Positions 7,629 to 18,377 of a stretch of 60,775 nt of DNA are shown piece after piece (the first letter of the stretch is position 1; every line of letters starts with the position of its first letter). The stretch comes from Actinotalea endophytica (lineage in GTDB: Bacteria; Actinomycetota; Actinomycetes; Actinomycetales; Cellulomonadaceae). Made by a program: the position numbers and the translations under genes. Below the pieces are notes generated by a model that was not told the DNA's origin, searched no databases, and worked only from the letters and a program-made list of their open reading frames with translations. The DNA is taken from the NCBI RefSeq assembly GCF_025717005.1, contig NZ_JAOVZU010000011.1, positions 1 to 60,775 on the forward strand. The letters run 5' to 3'.

Positions 7629-9014
7629 GTGAAGAGCGACGTCGAGACCCTGGACGCCACCACGGTCAAGCTCACCGTCGAGGTGACCGGGGAGGAGCTC
7701 AAGCCGAGCATCGACCACGCTTACCAGGCGATCGGGAGCCAGGTTCAGGTGCCCGGATTCCGCAAGGGCAAGGTCCCGACCCGGATCATCGACCAGCGGA
7801 TCGGCCGCGCTGCCGTGGTCGAGCAGGCCGTGAACGAGGGCATGGCGACGTTCTACCGCCAGGCCGTCACCGAGGCCGACCTGCGCCCGCTCGGCCAGCC
7901 GGAGATCGAGGTCACCGAGCTGCCCGCGCTGAACGACCCGGCCGCCGGCATGACCTTCACCGCGCAGGTCGAGGTCCGCCCCGAGATCACCCTCCCGGAG
8001 CTCGACTCGCTCACCGTCACGGTGGACGGCGTCGAGGTCACCGAGGACGACGTCGCCGAGCGCCTCGACGCGCTGCGCGAGCGGTTCGGCACCCTGGTGG
8101 GCGTCGACCGTCCGGCGGGGGACGGCGACTACGTGGTCCTGGACCTGACCGCCACCGCCGGCGAGGAAGAGATCGACGCGGTCAGCGGCGTCTCCTACCA
8201 GATCGGCTCCGGCAACCTGCTCGAGGGTCTCGACGAGGCGCTGCTCGGCCTGTCGGCCGGGGAGACCACGACCTTCGAGACCGCGCTCGCGGGTGGCGAG
8301 CACGCCGGCGAGAACGCCGTGGTGACCGTCACCACGACCTCCGTGAAGACCCGCGACCTGCCCGCCGCGGACGACGACTTCGCCCAGCTCGCCTCCGAGT
8401 TCGACACGCTCGACGAGCTGCTCGAGGACCTCAAGGTCCAGGTCGCCGCCGCCAAGGCGAACAACCAGGCGGTGCAGGCGCGCGACAAGCTCCTCGAGGC
8501 GCTGCAGGAGGCCGTCGAGATCCCGGTCCCGACCGGCGTGGTCCAGGCCGAGGTGCACCGCCACCTGGAGTCCGAGGGCCGGCTCGAGGACGACGAGCAC
8601 CGCGCCGAGGTCGAGGCCGACGCCACCAGCACGCTGACCCAGCAGATCCTCCTCGACGTCCTCGCGGAGAAGCTCGAGGTCAAGGTCTCCCAGAGCGAGC
8701 TGGTCGACTACCTGGTCAACGCCGCGCAGCAGTACGGCATGGACCCCAACCAGTTCATCCAGACCGTCGACCAGCAGGGCCAGCTCCCCGCGATGATCGG
8801 TGAGGTCGGCCGCTCGAAGTCCATCGCCGTCGCGCTCCGGCACGTCACGGTGACCGACTCCTCGGGCACCGTGGTCGACCTGACGCAGTTCATCGGCACG
8901 GACGACGAGCCGGTCGCCGACGCCGTCGCCGAGCCTGCTCCCGAGCCGGCCGACGAGCCTGCCGAGGACGCTGCCGAGGACGCTGCCGAGCCGGCCCCGG
9001 CCGACGAGGCCTGA
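7629..9014 (+). CDS. tig: Trigger factor, ribosome-associated chaperone and prolyl isomerase
   Basis: The 461-residue protein has the three expected parts. The N-terminal ribosome-binding domain carries the signature GFRKGKVP near residue 40. An FKBP-type prolyl isomerase domain follows at about 150-240 (GDYVVLDLTA, YQIGSGNLLEGLDEALLG), and a long helical C-terminal chaperone domain reaches about 420. The last 35 residues are an acidic Glu/Pro/Ala tail with internal repeats, common in actinobacterial homologues. GTG 7629 with GGAGA nine bases upstream is preferred over longer readings. It sits immediately before clpP1, clpP2 and clpX, the conserved bacterial order. Confidence 0.95.
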   Translation: MKSDVETLDATTVKLTVEVTGEELKPSIDHAYQAIGSQVQVPGFRKGKVPTRIIDQRIGRAAVVEQAVNEGMATFYRQAVTEADLRPLGQPEIEVTELPALNDPAAGMTFTAQVEVRPEITLPELDSLTVTVDGVEVTEDDVAERLDALRERFGTLVGVDRPAGDGDYVVLDLTATAGEEEIDAVSGVSYQIGSGNLLEGLDEALLGLSAGETTTFETALAGGEHAGENAVVTVTTTSVKTRDLPAADDDFAQLASEFDTLDELLEDLKVQVAAAKANNQAVQARDKLLEALQEAVEIPVPTGVVQAEVHRHLESEGRLEDDEHRAEVEADATSTLTQQILLDVLAEKLEVKVSQSELVDYLVNAAQQYGMDPNQFIQTVDQQGQLPAMIGEVGRSKSIAVALRHVTVTDSSGTVVDLTQFIGTDDEPVADAVAEPAPEPADEPAEDAAEDAAEPAPADEA

Positions 9015-9024
9015 CCTCGCGCCA

Positions 9025-9060
9025 CGACGGCCCCGCCCCGTTCCGGGTGCGGGGCCGTCG
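9025..9060 (+). terminator. Terminator after tig
   Basis: CGACGGCCCCGC (9025-9036) and GCGGGGCCGTCG (9049-9060) form a perfect 12-bp stem with a 12-base loop, starting ten bases after the tig stop. The T tract is weak. It separates tig from the clpP transcript. Confidence 0.8.
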
Positions 9061-9089
9061 GCGTTCCACCACCCGGGGGTCGTGTGGTG

Positions 9090-9100
9090 CGCCGACAGCG
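9090..9100 (+). promoter_or_regulatory. ClgR-type operator upstream of clpP1
   Basis: CGCCGACAGCG matches the core CGCYNANRGCG of the ClgR binding site known from Corynebacterium and Streptomyces. It lies about 60 bases upstream of the start implied by the TAGGGT -10 box at 9142-9147, where an activator would bind. This predicts ClgR activation of clpP1-clpP2. No clgR gene is in the window. Confidence 0.6.
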
Positions 9101-9179
9101 AAACCCGTCCGGAGCGCGCGTGGCGGCGAGCCGCCCCGGGTTAGGGTCCAGGAGCACGTTGACCCAGCGGAGGAGAACC

Positions 9180-9812
9180 GTGAACCAGTTGCCGACCACC
9201 CCGCGCGATGCCCGGGGCGAGGGGCCCCAGATGGGCGGCCTCAACGACCACATCTTCAACCGGCTGCTGCGCGAGCGGATCATCTGGCTCGGCTCGGAGG
9301 TCCGTGACGAGAACGCCAACGCGATCTGCGCGCAGATGATGCTGCTCGCCGCGGAGGACCCGGACAAGGACATCTGGCTGTACATCAACTCCCCGGGCGG
9401 CTCGATCACCGCGGGCATGGCTATCTACGACACCATGCAGTACATCCAGCCCGACGTCGCCACCATCGCGATGGGCATGGCGGCCTCGATGGGCCAGTTC
9501 CTGCTCTCCTCGGGGGCCAAGGGCAAGCGGTACGCGACGCCGCACGCGCGGGTCATGATGCACCAGCCCTCGGGCGGCATCGGCGGCACCGCGACCGACG
9601 TCCGGATCAACGCCGAGCTCATCCTGCACATGAAGCGCGTGCTGGCCGAGCTCACCGCCGAGCAGACCGGCAAGAGCCTCGAGCAGATCAACCGCGACGC
9701 GGACCGCGACCGTTGGTTCACCGCGGACGAGGCCCTCGAGTACGGCTTCATCGACCACGTCGTCACGCACGCCGGTTCCGTCAGTGGCGGCGGCGGCACG
9801 TCCGCCCGCTGA
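9180..9812 (+). CDS. clpP1: ATP-dependent Clp protease proteolytic subunit, first copy
   Basis: The 210-residue serine peptidase has the catalytic triad Ser103 in GMAASMG, His128 in MMHQP and Asp177 in RDRW. These subunits stack into a double ring fed by ClpX or ClpC. GTG 9180 is preferred because GGAGGAG lies just upstream; longer readings run into the promoter. It is followed after 17 bases by a second clpP and then clpX. Actinobacteria typically need both ClpP proteins, which form a mixed ring. A ClgR-like operator precedes it. The clpP1/clpP2 naming follows gene order. Confidence 0.95.
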   Translation: MNQLPTTPRDARGEGPQMGGLNDHIFNRLLRERIIWLGSEVRDENANAICAQMMLLAAEDPDKDIWLYINSPGGSITAGMAIYDTMQYIQPDVATIAMGMAASMGQFLLSSGAKGKRYATPHARVMMHQPSGGIGGTATDVRINAELILHMKRVLAELTAEQTGKSLEQINRDADRDRWFTADEALEYGFIDHVVTHAGSVSGGGGTSAR

Positions 9813-9829
9813 GGGAACAAGGAGAGAAC

Positions 9830-10504
9830 ATGAACGACTTCCTCGCCCGTGCCGAGCGCCTCGGTGGCGGTCGCGCGATGCCCTTCGGTGCGCCGTCGTC
9901 GCGCTACGTCCTCCCGCAGTTCGAGGAGCGCACCGCCTACGGCTTCAAGCGCCAGGACCCCTACACCAAGCTGTTCGAGGACCGGATCATCTTCCTCGGC
10001 GTCCAGGTCGACGACGCGTCGGCGGACGACATCATGGCGCAGCTCCTCGTCCTGGAGAGCCAGGACCCGGACCGCGACATCACGCTCTACATCAACTCTC
10101 CGGGCGGCTCGTTCACCGCGATGACCGCGATCTACGACACGATGCAGTACATCAAGCCGCAGATCGCGACCGTGTGCCTGGGTCAGGCCGCGTCCGCCGC
10201 GGCCGTGCTGCTCTCCGCGGGCACCAAGGGCAAGCGGCTCGCGCTGCCCAACGCGCGCGTGCTCATCCACCAGCCGGCGATGGAGGGTGGCGGCTACGCC
10301 CAGGCCTCCGACATCGAGATCCACGCGAACGAGCTGATCCGGATGCGTGAGTGGCTCGAGGAGGTGCTGGCCAAGCACACCGGGAGGCCGCTGGAGCAGG
10401 TCCGCAACGACATCGAGCGGGACAAGATCCTCTCCGCCGAGCAGTCGCGCGACTACGGCCTGGTCGACCAGGTGCTGGAGAGCCGCAAGGCGCCGACCCT
10501 CTGA
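9830..10504 (+). CDS. clpP2: ATP-dependent Clp protease proteolytic subunit, second copy
   Basis: The 224-residue paralogue of ClpP1 has Ser122 in GQAASAA, His147 in IHQP and Asp198 in ERDK as catalytic residues. Its N-terminus is about 20 residues longer than that of ClpP1, with a likely processed leader. ATG 9830 follows AAGGAGAG at good spacing and lies only 17 bases after the clpP1 stop, so both are translated from one message. In actinobacteria ClpP2 usually supplies the face that docks ClpX or ClpC (family knowledge). Confidence 0.95.
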   Translation: MNDFLARAERLGGGRAMPFGAPSSRYVLPQFEERTAYGFKRQDPYTKLFEDRIIFLGVQVDDASADDIMAQLLVLESQDPDRDITLYINSPGGSFTAMTAIYDTMQYIKPQIATVCLGQAASAAAVLLSAGTKGKRLALPNARVLIHQPAMEGGGYAQASDIEIHANELIRMREWLEEVLAKHTGRPLEQVRNDIERDKILSAEQSRDYGLVDQVLESRKAPTL

Positions 10505-10606
10505 CGGGGACCCATTCGGAGCAGACACACGTGGTGTCCGGCTGACAGGCGGGCCGCCGTGGTGTGCAATGGTCTTTGACACGGGTCGAACGGGAGAGGA
10601 GGCGTC

Positions 10607-11866
<1,260 letters not shown>

Positions 11867-11920
11867 CGGGCGCGTCGCGACCGGTCGTGGGCAAGTGACA
11901 GTGCCGACGAAAGGTGTGCG

Positions 11921-13096
11921 ATGAAGCTGGACTCGCTCAAGCCCCTGCTCGACCACGAGGGCGCACTCACCACGGTGTGCATCGACGTGACCAAGCCCGA
12001 CGAGGTGGGGGACCGCGAGATCCGGAACCGCTGGGGTGCGCTCAAGCGATCCCTCGAGCACCAGCAGGCACCACCTGAGTCGGTTGCGGCGATCGCCGAG
12101 GTCGTGCTCCGCCCGACGCACGTGCCCGGCCCGCACGGGCGCTTCGTCGTCGCATCCGGGACGGAGATCCTGTTCGACCGGGTGCTGGCCGACGCGCCGG
12201 CCCGCGAGGAAGCCTTCCACGCCGGCGTGCCGTCGCTGATGCCGGCTGCGCAGGCCATCGACGAGGCGGTGCGCTACCTGCTGGTCGAGACGGACCGCAA
12301 CGGCGCGGACCTCACCTGGTCGGGGATCGACATCCCGGACGAGCAGGTCGTGGGCGGTCACGACGTGATGCACAAGGTGCACGCGGGCGGTTGGTCGCAC
12401 CGCCGGATGCAGACCCGCGTGGAGGACTCGTGGGAGCGCAACGCCGAGGCCGTCGCGGACGAGCTGGACAAGCTCGTCGCCGCGCACCACCCCGAGGTCG
12501 TGCTCATCACGGGCGACGTCCGAGCGGTGTCGATGATCCGGGACGCCGTGGGCAAGCACTGCGCCGAGGTGCTCGTCGAGGTGCCCGGCGGTTCACGGGC
12601 CGACGGCGTCAAGGCGGACGTGTTCGCGGGCCGGCTGCACGAGGCGATGGAGGCGTTCCGCGCGCGCCGGCGCGACGTCGTGCTCGACCGCCTCCGCGAG
12701 GCCCTGGGTCGCGGCGACGGCGGCGTCACCGCGCTCGCCGACGTGGTCGAGGTGCTGCGCCGTGGTCAGGTGGCCGAGCTGGTGATCCTCGAGAACGCCG
12801 CAGGCGTGCCGGCCCCGCTCGGCGAGCGCCGGCTGTGGGTCGGCTCGGACCCGCTCGCGATCGGGATCCGCCGAAGCGAGATCGAGAGCCTCGGGCAGGA
12901 ACCCACCCAGGTGCGGGCCGACGTCGCGCTGCTGCGTGCCGCGGTCGCCCAGGACGCGGGCGTCACGTTCGTCGAGGAGGGCAGCGTCGCGCTGATGGAC
13001 GGTCTCGGCGCGCTGCTGCGCTGGACCGACCCGGCGACACCGCACGAGGCGGCGCCGAGCTACGGGGCCGACCACGGGCGGCGCCGGGCGCCGTGA
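11921..13096 (+). CDS. Vms1/baeRF2-like release-factor-fold protein (Rv2629 type)
   Basis: The 391-residue product resembles mycobacterial Rv2629. The region around 145-165 carries GGWSHRRMQTRVEDSWERNA, the hallmark of the bacterial archaeo-eukaryotic release factor family. A domain with VLITGDVRAVSMI follows, then a C-terminal alpha/beta domain with the LLRA and V-T-F-V-E-E pattern of eRF1-like domain 3. Relatives act on peptidyl-tRNA at stalled ribosomes or in stress and hypoxia; the exact role here is unknown. ATG 11921 follows AAAGG. The last codons and the stop lie in the first unit of a 47-bp tandem repeat, so the tail may vary between strains. Confidence 0.75.
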   Translation: MKLDSLKPLLDHEGALTTVCIDVTKPDEVGDREIRNRWGALKRSLEHQQAPPESVAAIAEVVLRPTHVPGPHGRFVVASGTEILFDRVLADAPAREEAFHAGVPSLMPAAQAIDEAVRYLLVETDRNGADLTWSGIDIPDEQVVGGHDVMHKVHAGGWSHRRMQTRVEDSWERNAEAVADELDKLVAAHHPEVVLITGDVRAVSMIRDAVGKHCAEVLVEVPGGSRADGVKADVFAGRLHEAMEAFRARRRDVVLDRLREALGRGDGGVTALADVVEVLRRGQVAELVILENAAGVPAPLGERRLWVGSDPLAIGIRRSEIESLGQEPTQVRADVALLRAAVAQDAGVTFVEEGSVALMDGLGALLRWTDPATPHEAAPSYGADHGRRRAP

Positions 13097-13386
13097 CGAT
13101 CGGGCCGGGCGCCCTGTCGACGACGGGGTGCCGGGCGCCGTGACGTTCGGGCCGGGCGCCCTCCGGACGAGGGGGTACCGGGCGCCGTGACGATCGGGCC
13201 GGGCGCCCTCCGGACGACGGGGCGCCGGGCGCCGTGACGATCGGGCCGGGCGCCCTCCGGACGACGGGGCGCCGGGCGCCGTGACAATCGGGCCGGGCGC
13301 CCTGCCTACGACGGGGCGCCGGGCGCCGTGACAATCGGGCCGGGCGCCCTGCCTACGACGGGGCGCCGGGCGCCGTGACGATCAGG
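13081..13386. repeat. 47-bp tandem repeat array, about six and a half units
   Basis: The marker CCGTGAC recurs at 13091, 13138, 13185, 13232, 13279, 13326 and 13373, always 47 bases apart. Each unit carries GGGCGCC and GGCGCCC arms that can form a hairpin. Units differ by a few bases (CGATC, CGTTC or CAATC; CTCCGG or CTGCCT). The array fills the space between two convergent genes, includes the stop codon of the left gene and reaches the stop of fadD. It has no unique spacers, so it is not CRISPR. It may act as a run of bidirectional terminators. Confidence 0.95.
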
Positions 13387-15160
13387 GCTGGTAGATCGCC
13401 TCGATCTCGGCCGCGAAGTCGTGCAGCACGGCCGCCCGCTTCACCTTGGTCGACGGGGTGAGGTACCCGTTCGCCTCGGTGAAGTCGAGGTCGAGGACCT
13501 TGATCTTCCGGATCGACTCCGCGCGGGACACCGCCTCGTTGGTGCGCGTCACCGCGCGGTCGAGCGCTGCGAGCACCGCGTGGCTGCGGGCGGCCTCGGC
13601 GACCGTCATCTCGGGCAGCCCGTGCCCGGTGAGCCAGCCGGGGAGCATGTCGGCGTCCAGCGTGAGCAGCGCCCCGATGAACGGCTTGCCGTCGCCGACC
13701 ACGACCACCTGGCTGACCAGGGGGTGACCGCGCAGCCGGTCCTCGAGCACCGCGGGCGCGACGTTCTTGCCACCCGCGGTGACGATGATCTCCTTCTTGC
13801 GGCCCGTGATCGTCAGGTAGCCGTCATCGTCCAGGGCGCCGAGGTCCCCGGTGTGGAACCATCCGTCGACCAGTGCGGTCGCGGTCGCCTCGGGGTTGTT
13901 GTGGTACCCGCGGAACACGTGCGCGCCGCTGACCTCGATCTCGCCGTCGTCGGCGATCCGGATGCTCGCGCCCGGGAACGGCGGACCCACGGTCCCGATC
14001 TTGGACTTCGCGGGCATGTTGACCGCGGTCGGGGCGGTGGTCTCGGTGAGGCCGTAGCCCTCGAGCACCCGCAGACCGATGCCGCGGTAGAAGTGGCCGA
14101 GCCGCTCGCCGAGCGGCGCCCCGCCGGAGATCGCCCACCGCGCCGACCCGCCGAGCGCGGCGCGCAGCTTGTGCAGCACGAGCGTGTCAGCGACCTTGAG
14201 CCGCAGGCGCAGCATCGCGCTCGTCGAGGAGTCCAAGGACTTGGAGTAGTCGATCGCGGTGCGGGCCGCCCAGCGGAAGAGTCCGAGCTTGACCTTGCTG
14301 GTCGCCGCCTTCTGCTCGGCCGAGTTGTAGACCTTCTCGAACACCCGCGGCACCGCGAGCAGGTAGGTGGGCTTGAAGCCCGCGAGGTCGGCGAGCAGGT
14401 TCTTGATGTCCGGGGTGTGGCCGAGCACCGAGTCCGACGCGACGCACATCACCTCGATGTAGCGCGCGAACACGTGCGCCAACGGCATGAAGAGCAGGGT
14501 CCGGGCGCCCTCGTGGTGGACGACCTCGGGCAGGCCGACGGTGCCCTCGAGCGAGAGCGAGGTGAAGTTGCCGTGGGTCAGCTCGGCGCCCTTGGGGCGG
14601 CCCGTGGTGCCCGACGTGTAGATGATCGTCGCGAGGTCGTCCGCGGTCGCGAGCTTCGAGCGGCGCTCGATCTCGGCGTCGTCGATCGAGCGTCCTTCCG
14701 CGACGAGGGTCTCGATCGCGTCCTCGTCGATGACCAGGATCGGGACGTCCACAGCGGCCTTGGTGGCGGCGGCGTGCGCAGCGGTCTCCACGACCGCGAG
14801 GCGCACCCCGGCGTCGTTGAGGATCCAGGCGATCTGGTCGCTCGAGCTCGTCTCGTACACCGGCACGGGCACCGCGCCGGCGGCCCAGATCGCGAAGTCG
14901 AGCAGGGTCCACTCGAACCGCGTGCGGCACATGATGCTGACCCGTTCCCCGGGCTCGATGCCCCGTGCCACCAGTCCGCGGGCGACCGCGTTCACCTGGT
15001 CGACGAAGGCGCGGGTGGACATCGTCGTCCACGAGGCGCCGATCTCGGACTTCCGCTCGCAGAACGTGCTCTGCGGCGCTCGGGCGAGGCGATCGGCGAG
15101 CAGCCCGGGGATCGACGGGAGGTCGGGGTCGATGAGACTGGGCGAGGTGGCGGTACGCAC
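13382..15160 (-). CDS. Long-chain fatty-acid--CoA ligase (FadD15-like)
   Basis: The 592-residue ANL-superfamily enzyme activates fatty acids to acyl-adenylates and transfers them to CoA. The phosphate loop YTSGTTGRPKG lies near residue 180. The adenine motif GYGLTETTAP, DGWFHTGDLG with the hinge Asp, and a C-terminal domain with TGRKKEIIVTAGGKNVAP, in which the first Lys belongs to A8/A10, are all present. Length and motifs match the long-chain family of actinobacteria (FadD15 type). GTG 15160 with AGGAG six bases upstream is preferred over a start nine codons earlier. A TAGGGT -10 box lies at 15203-15208. Chain-length preference cannot be read from sequence. Confidence 0.9.
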   Translation of the reverse strand: MRTATSPSLIDPDLPSIPGLLADRLARAPQSTFCERKSEIGASWTTMSTRAFVDQVNAVARGLVARGIEPGERVSIMCRTRFEWTLLDFAIWAAGAVPVPVYETSSSDQIAWILNDAGVRLAVVETAAHAAATKAAVDVPILVIDEDAIETLVAEGRSIDDAEIERRSKLATADDLATIIYTSGTTGRPKGAELTHGNFTSLSLEGTVGLPEVVHHEGARTLLFMPLAHVFARYIEVMCVASDSVLGHTPDIKNLLADLAGFKPTYLLAVPRVFEKVYNSAEQKAATSKVKLGLFRWAARTAIDYSKSLDSSTSAMLRLRLKVADTLVLHKLRAALGGSARWAISGGAPLGERLGHFYRGIGLRVLEGYGLTETTAPTAVNMPAKSKIGTVGPPFPGASIRIADDGEIEVSGAHVFRGYHNNPEATATALVDGWFHTGDLGALDDDGYLTITGRKKEIIVTAGGKNVAPAVLEDRLRGHPLVSQVVVVGDGKPFIGALLTLDADMLPGWLTGHGLPEMTVAEAARSHAVLAALDRAVTRTNEAVSRAESIRKIKVLDLDFTEANGYLTPSTKVKRAAVLHDFAAEIEAIYQP

Positions 15161-15453
15161 GTGGACTCCTGGGGGTGTGCGGCCCACGATCGGGCCTGCT
15201 CGACCCTAGCGTGCCGGGGGTGCGCTTCGGGCGGCCCGGGCGCCGCGGGGTAGCGAGGTTGTAGCCCTGGCCCGGCGCGACGAACGGAACCCAGGCAGAG
15301 GTCCGCCGAGCGCAGGACCCCAGGCGTCGCAGCGCCCCGGGGCATCAGACGTCGTGGGGTGCGGGGCGCCTCGGGCGTGGCGCCCGGAGCGGAGAACCGG
15401 AGGGGTGGCGCGTCCCGTGGGGCATGGCGGGGTTCGGGTGGTGCCGCGGATCC
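15161..15453. other. Spacer between fadD promoter and ABC transporter end
   Basis: No gene is seen. The fadD -10 box lies at the right of fadD. A short GGGCGCC/GGCGCCC hairpin near 15365-15390 could end the leftward ABC transporter message. The rest is GC-rich with no recognisable signal. Confidence 0.35.
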
Positions 15454-16209
15454 TCAGGCGTCGTGGTGGTGCGTGGGGTCGAGGACCCGGGCGAGGAACG
15501 TCTTCGTCCGCTCCTCGGTGGGCGCGCCGATCACGGTGTCCGGCGAGCCCTGCTCGACGATCACGCCGTCGTCCATGAAGACGACCCGGTCGGCGACCTC
15601 ACGCGCGAACGCCATCTCGTGCGTGACGACGAGCATCGTCATGCCGGCGTCGGCGAGGTCACGCATCACGGCGAGCACGTCACCGACGAGCTCGGGGTCG
15701 AGCGCCGAGGTCGGCTCGTCGAAGAGCATGAGCGCCGGGTCCATGCTGAGCGCCCGCGCGATCGCGACACGCTGCTGCTGACCTCCGGAGAGCTGGCCGG
15801 GCATCGAGGTCTCGCGGTCGGCGAGCCCGACCTGCGTGAGGTTGCGGCGGGCGACCTGCTCGGCCTCCTCGCGCGGCCGGCGCAGCACCTGGCGCTGGGC
15901 GAGCGTGCAGTTGTCGAGCACGTTGCGGTGCGGGAAGAGGTTGAACTGCTGGAAGACCATGCCGACGTGGGTCCGCACGGCGTCGATGTCGACGTCCGGG
16001 TCGGTGACCTCGGTGCCGAGCACCTCGACGGTGCCTCCGGTCGGCTGCTCCAGCAGGTTGACGCAGCGCAGCAGGGTGGACTTGCCGGAGCCGGACGGCC
16101 CGATGACGCAGACCACCTCACCCTCGGCCACCTCGAGGTCGATCCCCTTGAGGACCTCGCGCTCACCGAAGGACTTGTGCAGGTCGGTGATCCTGACCAC
16201 CGCGCTCAT
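15454..16209 (-). CDS. Polar amino-acid ABC transporter ATP-binding protein (GlnQ-like)
   Basis: The 251-residue ATPase has Walker [10 protein letters not shown] near residue 40, Q-loop FQQFNLFPH, signature LSGGQQQR and Walker [13 protein letters not shown], followed by the His switch VVTHEM. The [10 protein letters not shown]-loop context is characteristic of polar amino-acid importers of the GlnQ/HisP group. ATG 16209 overlaps the permease stop as ATGA, so the three genes (binding protein, permease, ATPase) form one coupled operon. It powers uptake of an amino acid; which one is unclear. Confidence 0.9.
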   Translation of the reverse strand: MSAVVRITDLHKSFGEREVLKGIDLEVAEGEVVCVIGPSGSGKSTLLRCVNLLEQPTGGTVEVLGTEVTDPDVDIDAVRTHVGMVFQQFNLFPHRNVLDNCTLAQRQVLRRPREEAEQVARRNLTQVGLADRETSMPGQLSGGQQQRVAIARALSMDPALMLFDEPTSALDPELVGDVLAVMRDLADAGMTMLVVTHEMAFAREVADRVVFMDDGVIVEQGSPDTVIGAPTEERTKTFLARVLDPTHHHDA

Positions 16210-17045
16210 ACGTGCCCCTTCGAGCCGGTGGTGCGTTCGAGGTGCCGGGTCAGCGCCGACAGCGGGATGGTGATCAGCAGGTACGCGATGCCGATCACGA
16301 GGATCGAGGTCAGGCCACCCCCCGCTGAGCTGAGCGCTGTCCGGCCCACCTTGGTGAGCTCGTAGTCGGTCGTGGCGAGACCGAGGCCGAAGACCAGTGA
16401 GGTGTCCTTGAGCAGCAGCACGATCTCGTTGGTCAGTGGCGGCAGCACCATCCGGAAGGCCTGCGGGATGACGATGCGCCGCATCGTGGCGCCCGACGAC
16501 ATGCCGAGCGAGCGCGCTGCCTCGACCTGGCCCTTCGGCACGGCCTGCAGGCCGGCCCGCACGGTCTCGGCGATGTAGGCCGCGGACACCATGCCGAGCG
16601 CGAGGCTGATCTGCAGCAGCACTGAGCTGAACCGGATCTCGAAGGCGGTCGGGATCGCGTAGCCGTAGGCGAACACGACGAGCAGCGCGGGGATCCCGCG
16701 GAAGAACTCGATGTACCCGGTGGCGAGCGCCCGCCAGACCCGGATGCTCGACAGCTTCATCAGCGCGAGCGCCGTGCCGAGCGTCAGACCCACCGCGAAC
16801 GCGCCGAGCGTGTACATCACGGTGTTCAGGGCCGCGCGGGGGATCGCGGGCAGGATCGCCTTGATCGACTCGGGGTTGAGGAAGACCTCCGCCACCCGAT
16901 CCCACTGCGTGGTGACGACGATCACCAGGCCCAGCACGATCAGGATCCCGTACTGGATCCGCCGGGACAGCTCAGCCCGCCGACGCGGGCTCATCCGAGC
17001 CCGGGCCGCGAGTGCGGCCCGGGCGTCGGACGACGCGCTCGTCAT
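16206..17045 (-). CDS. Polar amino-acid ABC transporter permease
   Basis: The 279-residue membrane protein has a cytoplasmic basic N-terminus and about five or six helices from residue 32 onward. The HEAA-type permease motif [20 protein letters not shown] near residue 190 contacts the ATPase. [17 protein letters not shown] is typical of the His/Glu/Gln permease family. Only one permease gene is present, so the channel is presumably a homodimer. It overlaps both neighbours by ATGA, giving tight coupling. Confidence 0.9.
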   Translation of the reverse strand: MTSASSDARAALAARARMSPRRRAELSRRIQYGILIVLGLVIVVTTQWDRVAEVFLNPESIKAILPAIPRAALNTVMYTLGAFAVGLTLGTALALMKLSSIRVWRALATGYIEFFRGIPALLVVFAYGYAIPTAFEIRFSSVLLQISLALGMVSAAYIAETVRAGLQAVPKGQVEAARSLGMSSGATMRRIVIPQAFRMVLPPLTNEIVLLLKDTSLVFGLGLATTDYELTKVGRTALSSAGGGLTSILVIGIAYLLITIPLSALTRHLERTTGSKGHV

Positions 17046-17830
17046 CAGTTGGACGGCGCGGTGCCGATGTAGGTGGTGTAGATGTCGTCGTAGGTGCCGT
17101 CGCTCTTGATCCGCTCGAGCGTGGCGTTGACGGCGTCGAGCAGCGCGGTGTTGCCGGTCTTCACGCCGAAGCCGTACTGCTCACCGGTCGGGAACGTGGC
17201 GCCGACCTCGAGGGAGTCGTCGACGAACGGGCCGAGGACCGCGATGTCGTTGATGATCGCGTCGACGGTGCCGCCGCGGAGAGCCTCGACCTGGAGCCCG
17301 AGGTCCTCGAACTGGACGGTCTTGAGGCCCTGCTCGGTCGCCCACTCCTCACCGGTGGTGGCGGCCTGGACGCCGACGGTCTTGCCGTCGAGCGACTCAA
17401 CGCTGTTGAGGCCCGAGCCGGCGGGGACGAGCAGGCCCTGGTCGGCGTCGAAGTACGGGTCGGAGAAGTCCATCTTCTCCTCGCGGACGTCGGTGATCGT
17501 GATCCCGGAGGCGACGAGGTCGCAGTTCCCGGCGTCCAGGTCCGCACCGGACTGGATGCCCTCGAACGGGGTCACGATGGTCTTGAGCTCGACACCCAGG
17601 TCGTCGGCGACCTCCTGGACGATGGCGATGTCGAGGCCGACGATGGCGCCGTTCTCCTCGTACTCGAACGGCTCGTACGGCGGGTTGGTGCACACCGTGA
17701 GGGTGCCGGGGGTCAGCAGCTCGACCCCACCTTCGCCGGTCGCCGCGCCGTCGGACGCGGTGGACGAGCAGGCGGTCAGGGCCAGTGCCGCGACGGCGGC
17801 GAGGGAGAGGGCGCGGGTCAGCCGGGCCAT
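17045..17830 (-). CDS. Amino-acid ABC transporter substrate-binding lipoprotein
   Basis: The 261-residue family 3 solute-binding protein starts at ATG 17830, with GGAAGGA upstream. The signal peptide ends with lipobox LTAC at about residue 20, so the mature protein is a lipid-anchored receptor. Mature motifs are LTVCTNPPYEPFEY, the GLDIAI block and DFSDPYFDADQGLLV, all typical of polar amino-acid binding proteins. It is the first gene of the operon and likely sets substrate specificity, for example for glutamate, glutamine or a basic amino acid, which cannot be settled here. Confidence 0.9.
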   Translation of the reverse strand: MARLTRALSLAAVAALALTACSSTASDGAATGEGGVELLTPGTLTVCTNPPYEPFEYEENGAIVGLDIAIVQEVADDLGVELKTIVTPFEGIQSGADLDAGNCDLVASGITITDVREEKMDFSDPYFDADQGLLVPAGSGLNSVESLDGKTVGVQAATTGEEWATEQGLKTVQFEDLGLQVEALRGGTVDAIINDIAVLGPFVDDSLEVGATFPTGEQYGFGVKTGNTALLDAVNATLERIKSDGTYDDIYTTYIGTAPSN

Positions 17831-17989
17831 GGGGGTCCTTCCAGGGAACGCGAGGAGCACGCGGGGAGGGTGTGGTGCGCCCACGGTAGGGAAGATCACC
17901 TCGCCGGCCCGCGACCTTAGTCCTGAGGGAGCGTAGCGCCGCGTTCGCCCCTCTACCGATTCCTGGGACGATTCGACGGCGTCGTCTCA

Positions 17990-18376
17990 CTACGCGGGCG
18001 CGGGCTCCTCGGGGATCCTGCGGAAGCCGATGAGGCCGACCGTGTTGCCCTCGGGATCGGTCACGAACGCCTGGACCTCGTCGTGGCCGGCGGGCCCGAG
18101 CGTGTCGTCGTCGTGCCGGAAGATCACGTGCGGCTCGCTCACCACGGGCGACGACGCGCGGAGCCGTTCGACCGCGGCCGCCACGTCGCCGACCTCGAGG
18201 TAGAGCATCGCCGACGGCGCACCGGGTTCGAGCAGCAGCCGCACGCCGTCCAGGTCGAAGAACAGCAGCCCGGGCGGGTCGAACCGCGCGGTCGGTGGGA
18301 CACCGAGGAGCGCCGAGTACCACGCGGCGGCGCGGTCGAGGTTGTCCGCGTGCTGCGCGACCTGGCGCAGTCGCAC
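17990..18376 (-). CDS. VOC-family (glyoxalase/bleomycin resistance-like) protein
   Basis: The 128-residue protein has the paired beta-alpha-beta-beta-beta layout of VOC proteins: LRQVAQHADNLDRAAAWY at the start and VQAFVTDPEGNTVGLIG at the end. The metal pattern of glyoxalase I is only partly present (His9 and a late D-P-E-G-N), so it may be a binding rather than catalytic member. GTG 18376 lies one base after the valS stop, implying translational coupling. The functional link to valS is unclear. Confidence 0.75.
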   Translation of the reverse strand: MRLRQVAQHADNLDRAAAWYSALLGVPPTARFDPPGLLFFDLDGVRLLLEPGAPSAMLYLEVGDVAAAVERLRASSPVVSEPHVIFRHDDDTLGPAGHDEVQAFVTDPEGNTVGLIGFRRIPEEPAPA

Positions 18377-18377
18377 G

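Noticed and set aside
13081-13386. CRISPR array
   Set aside because: Units are contiguous 47-bp tandem repeats with no unique spacers and no cas genes nearby.
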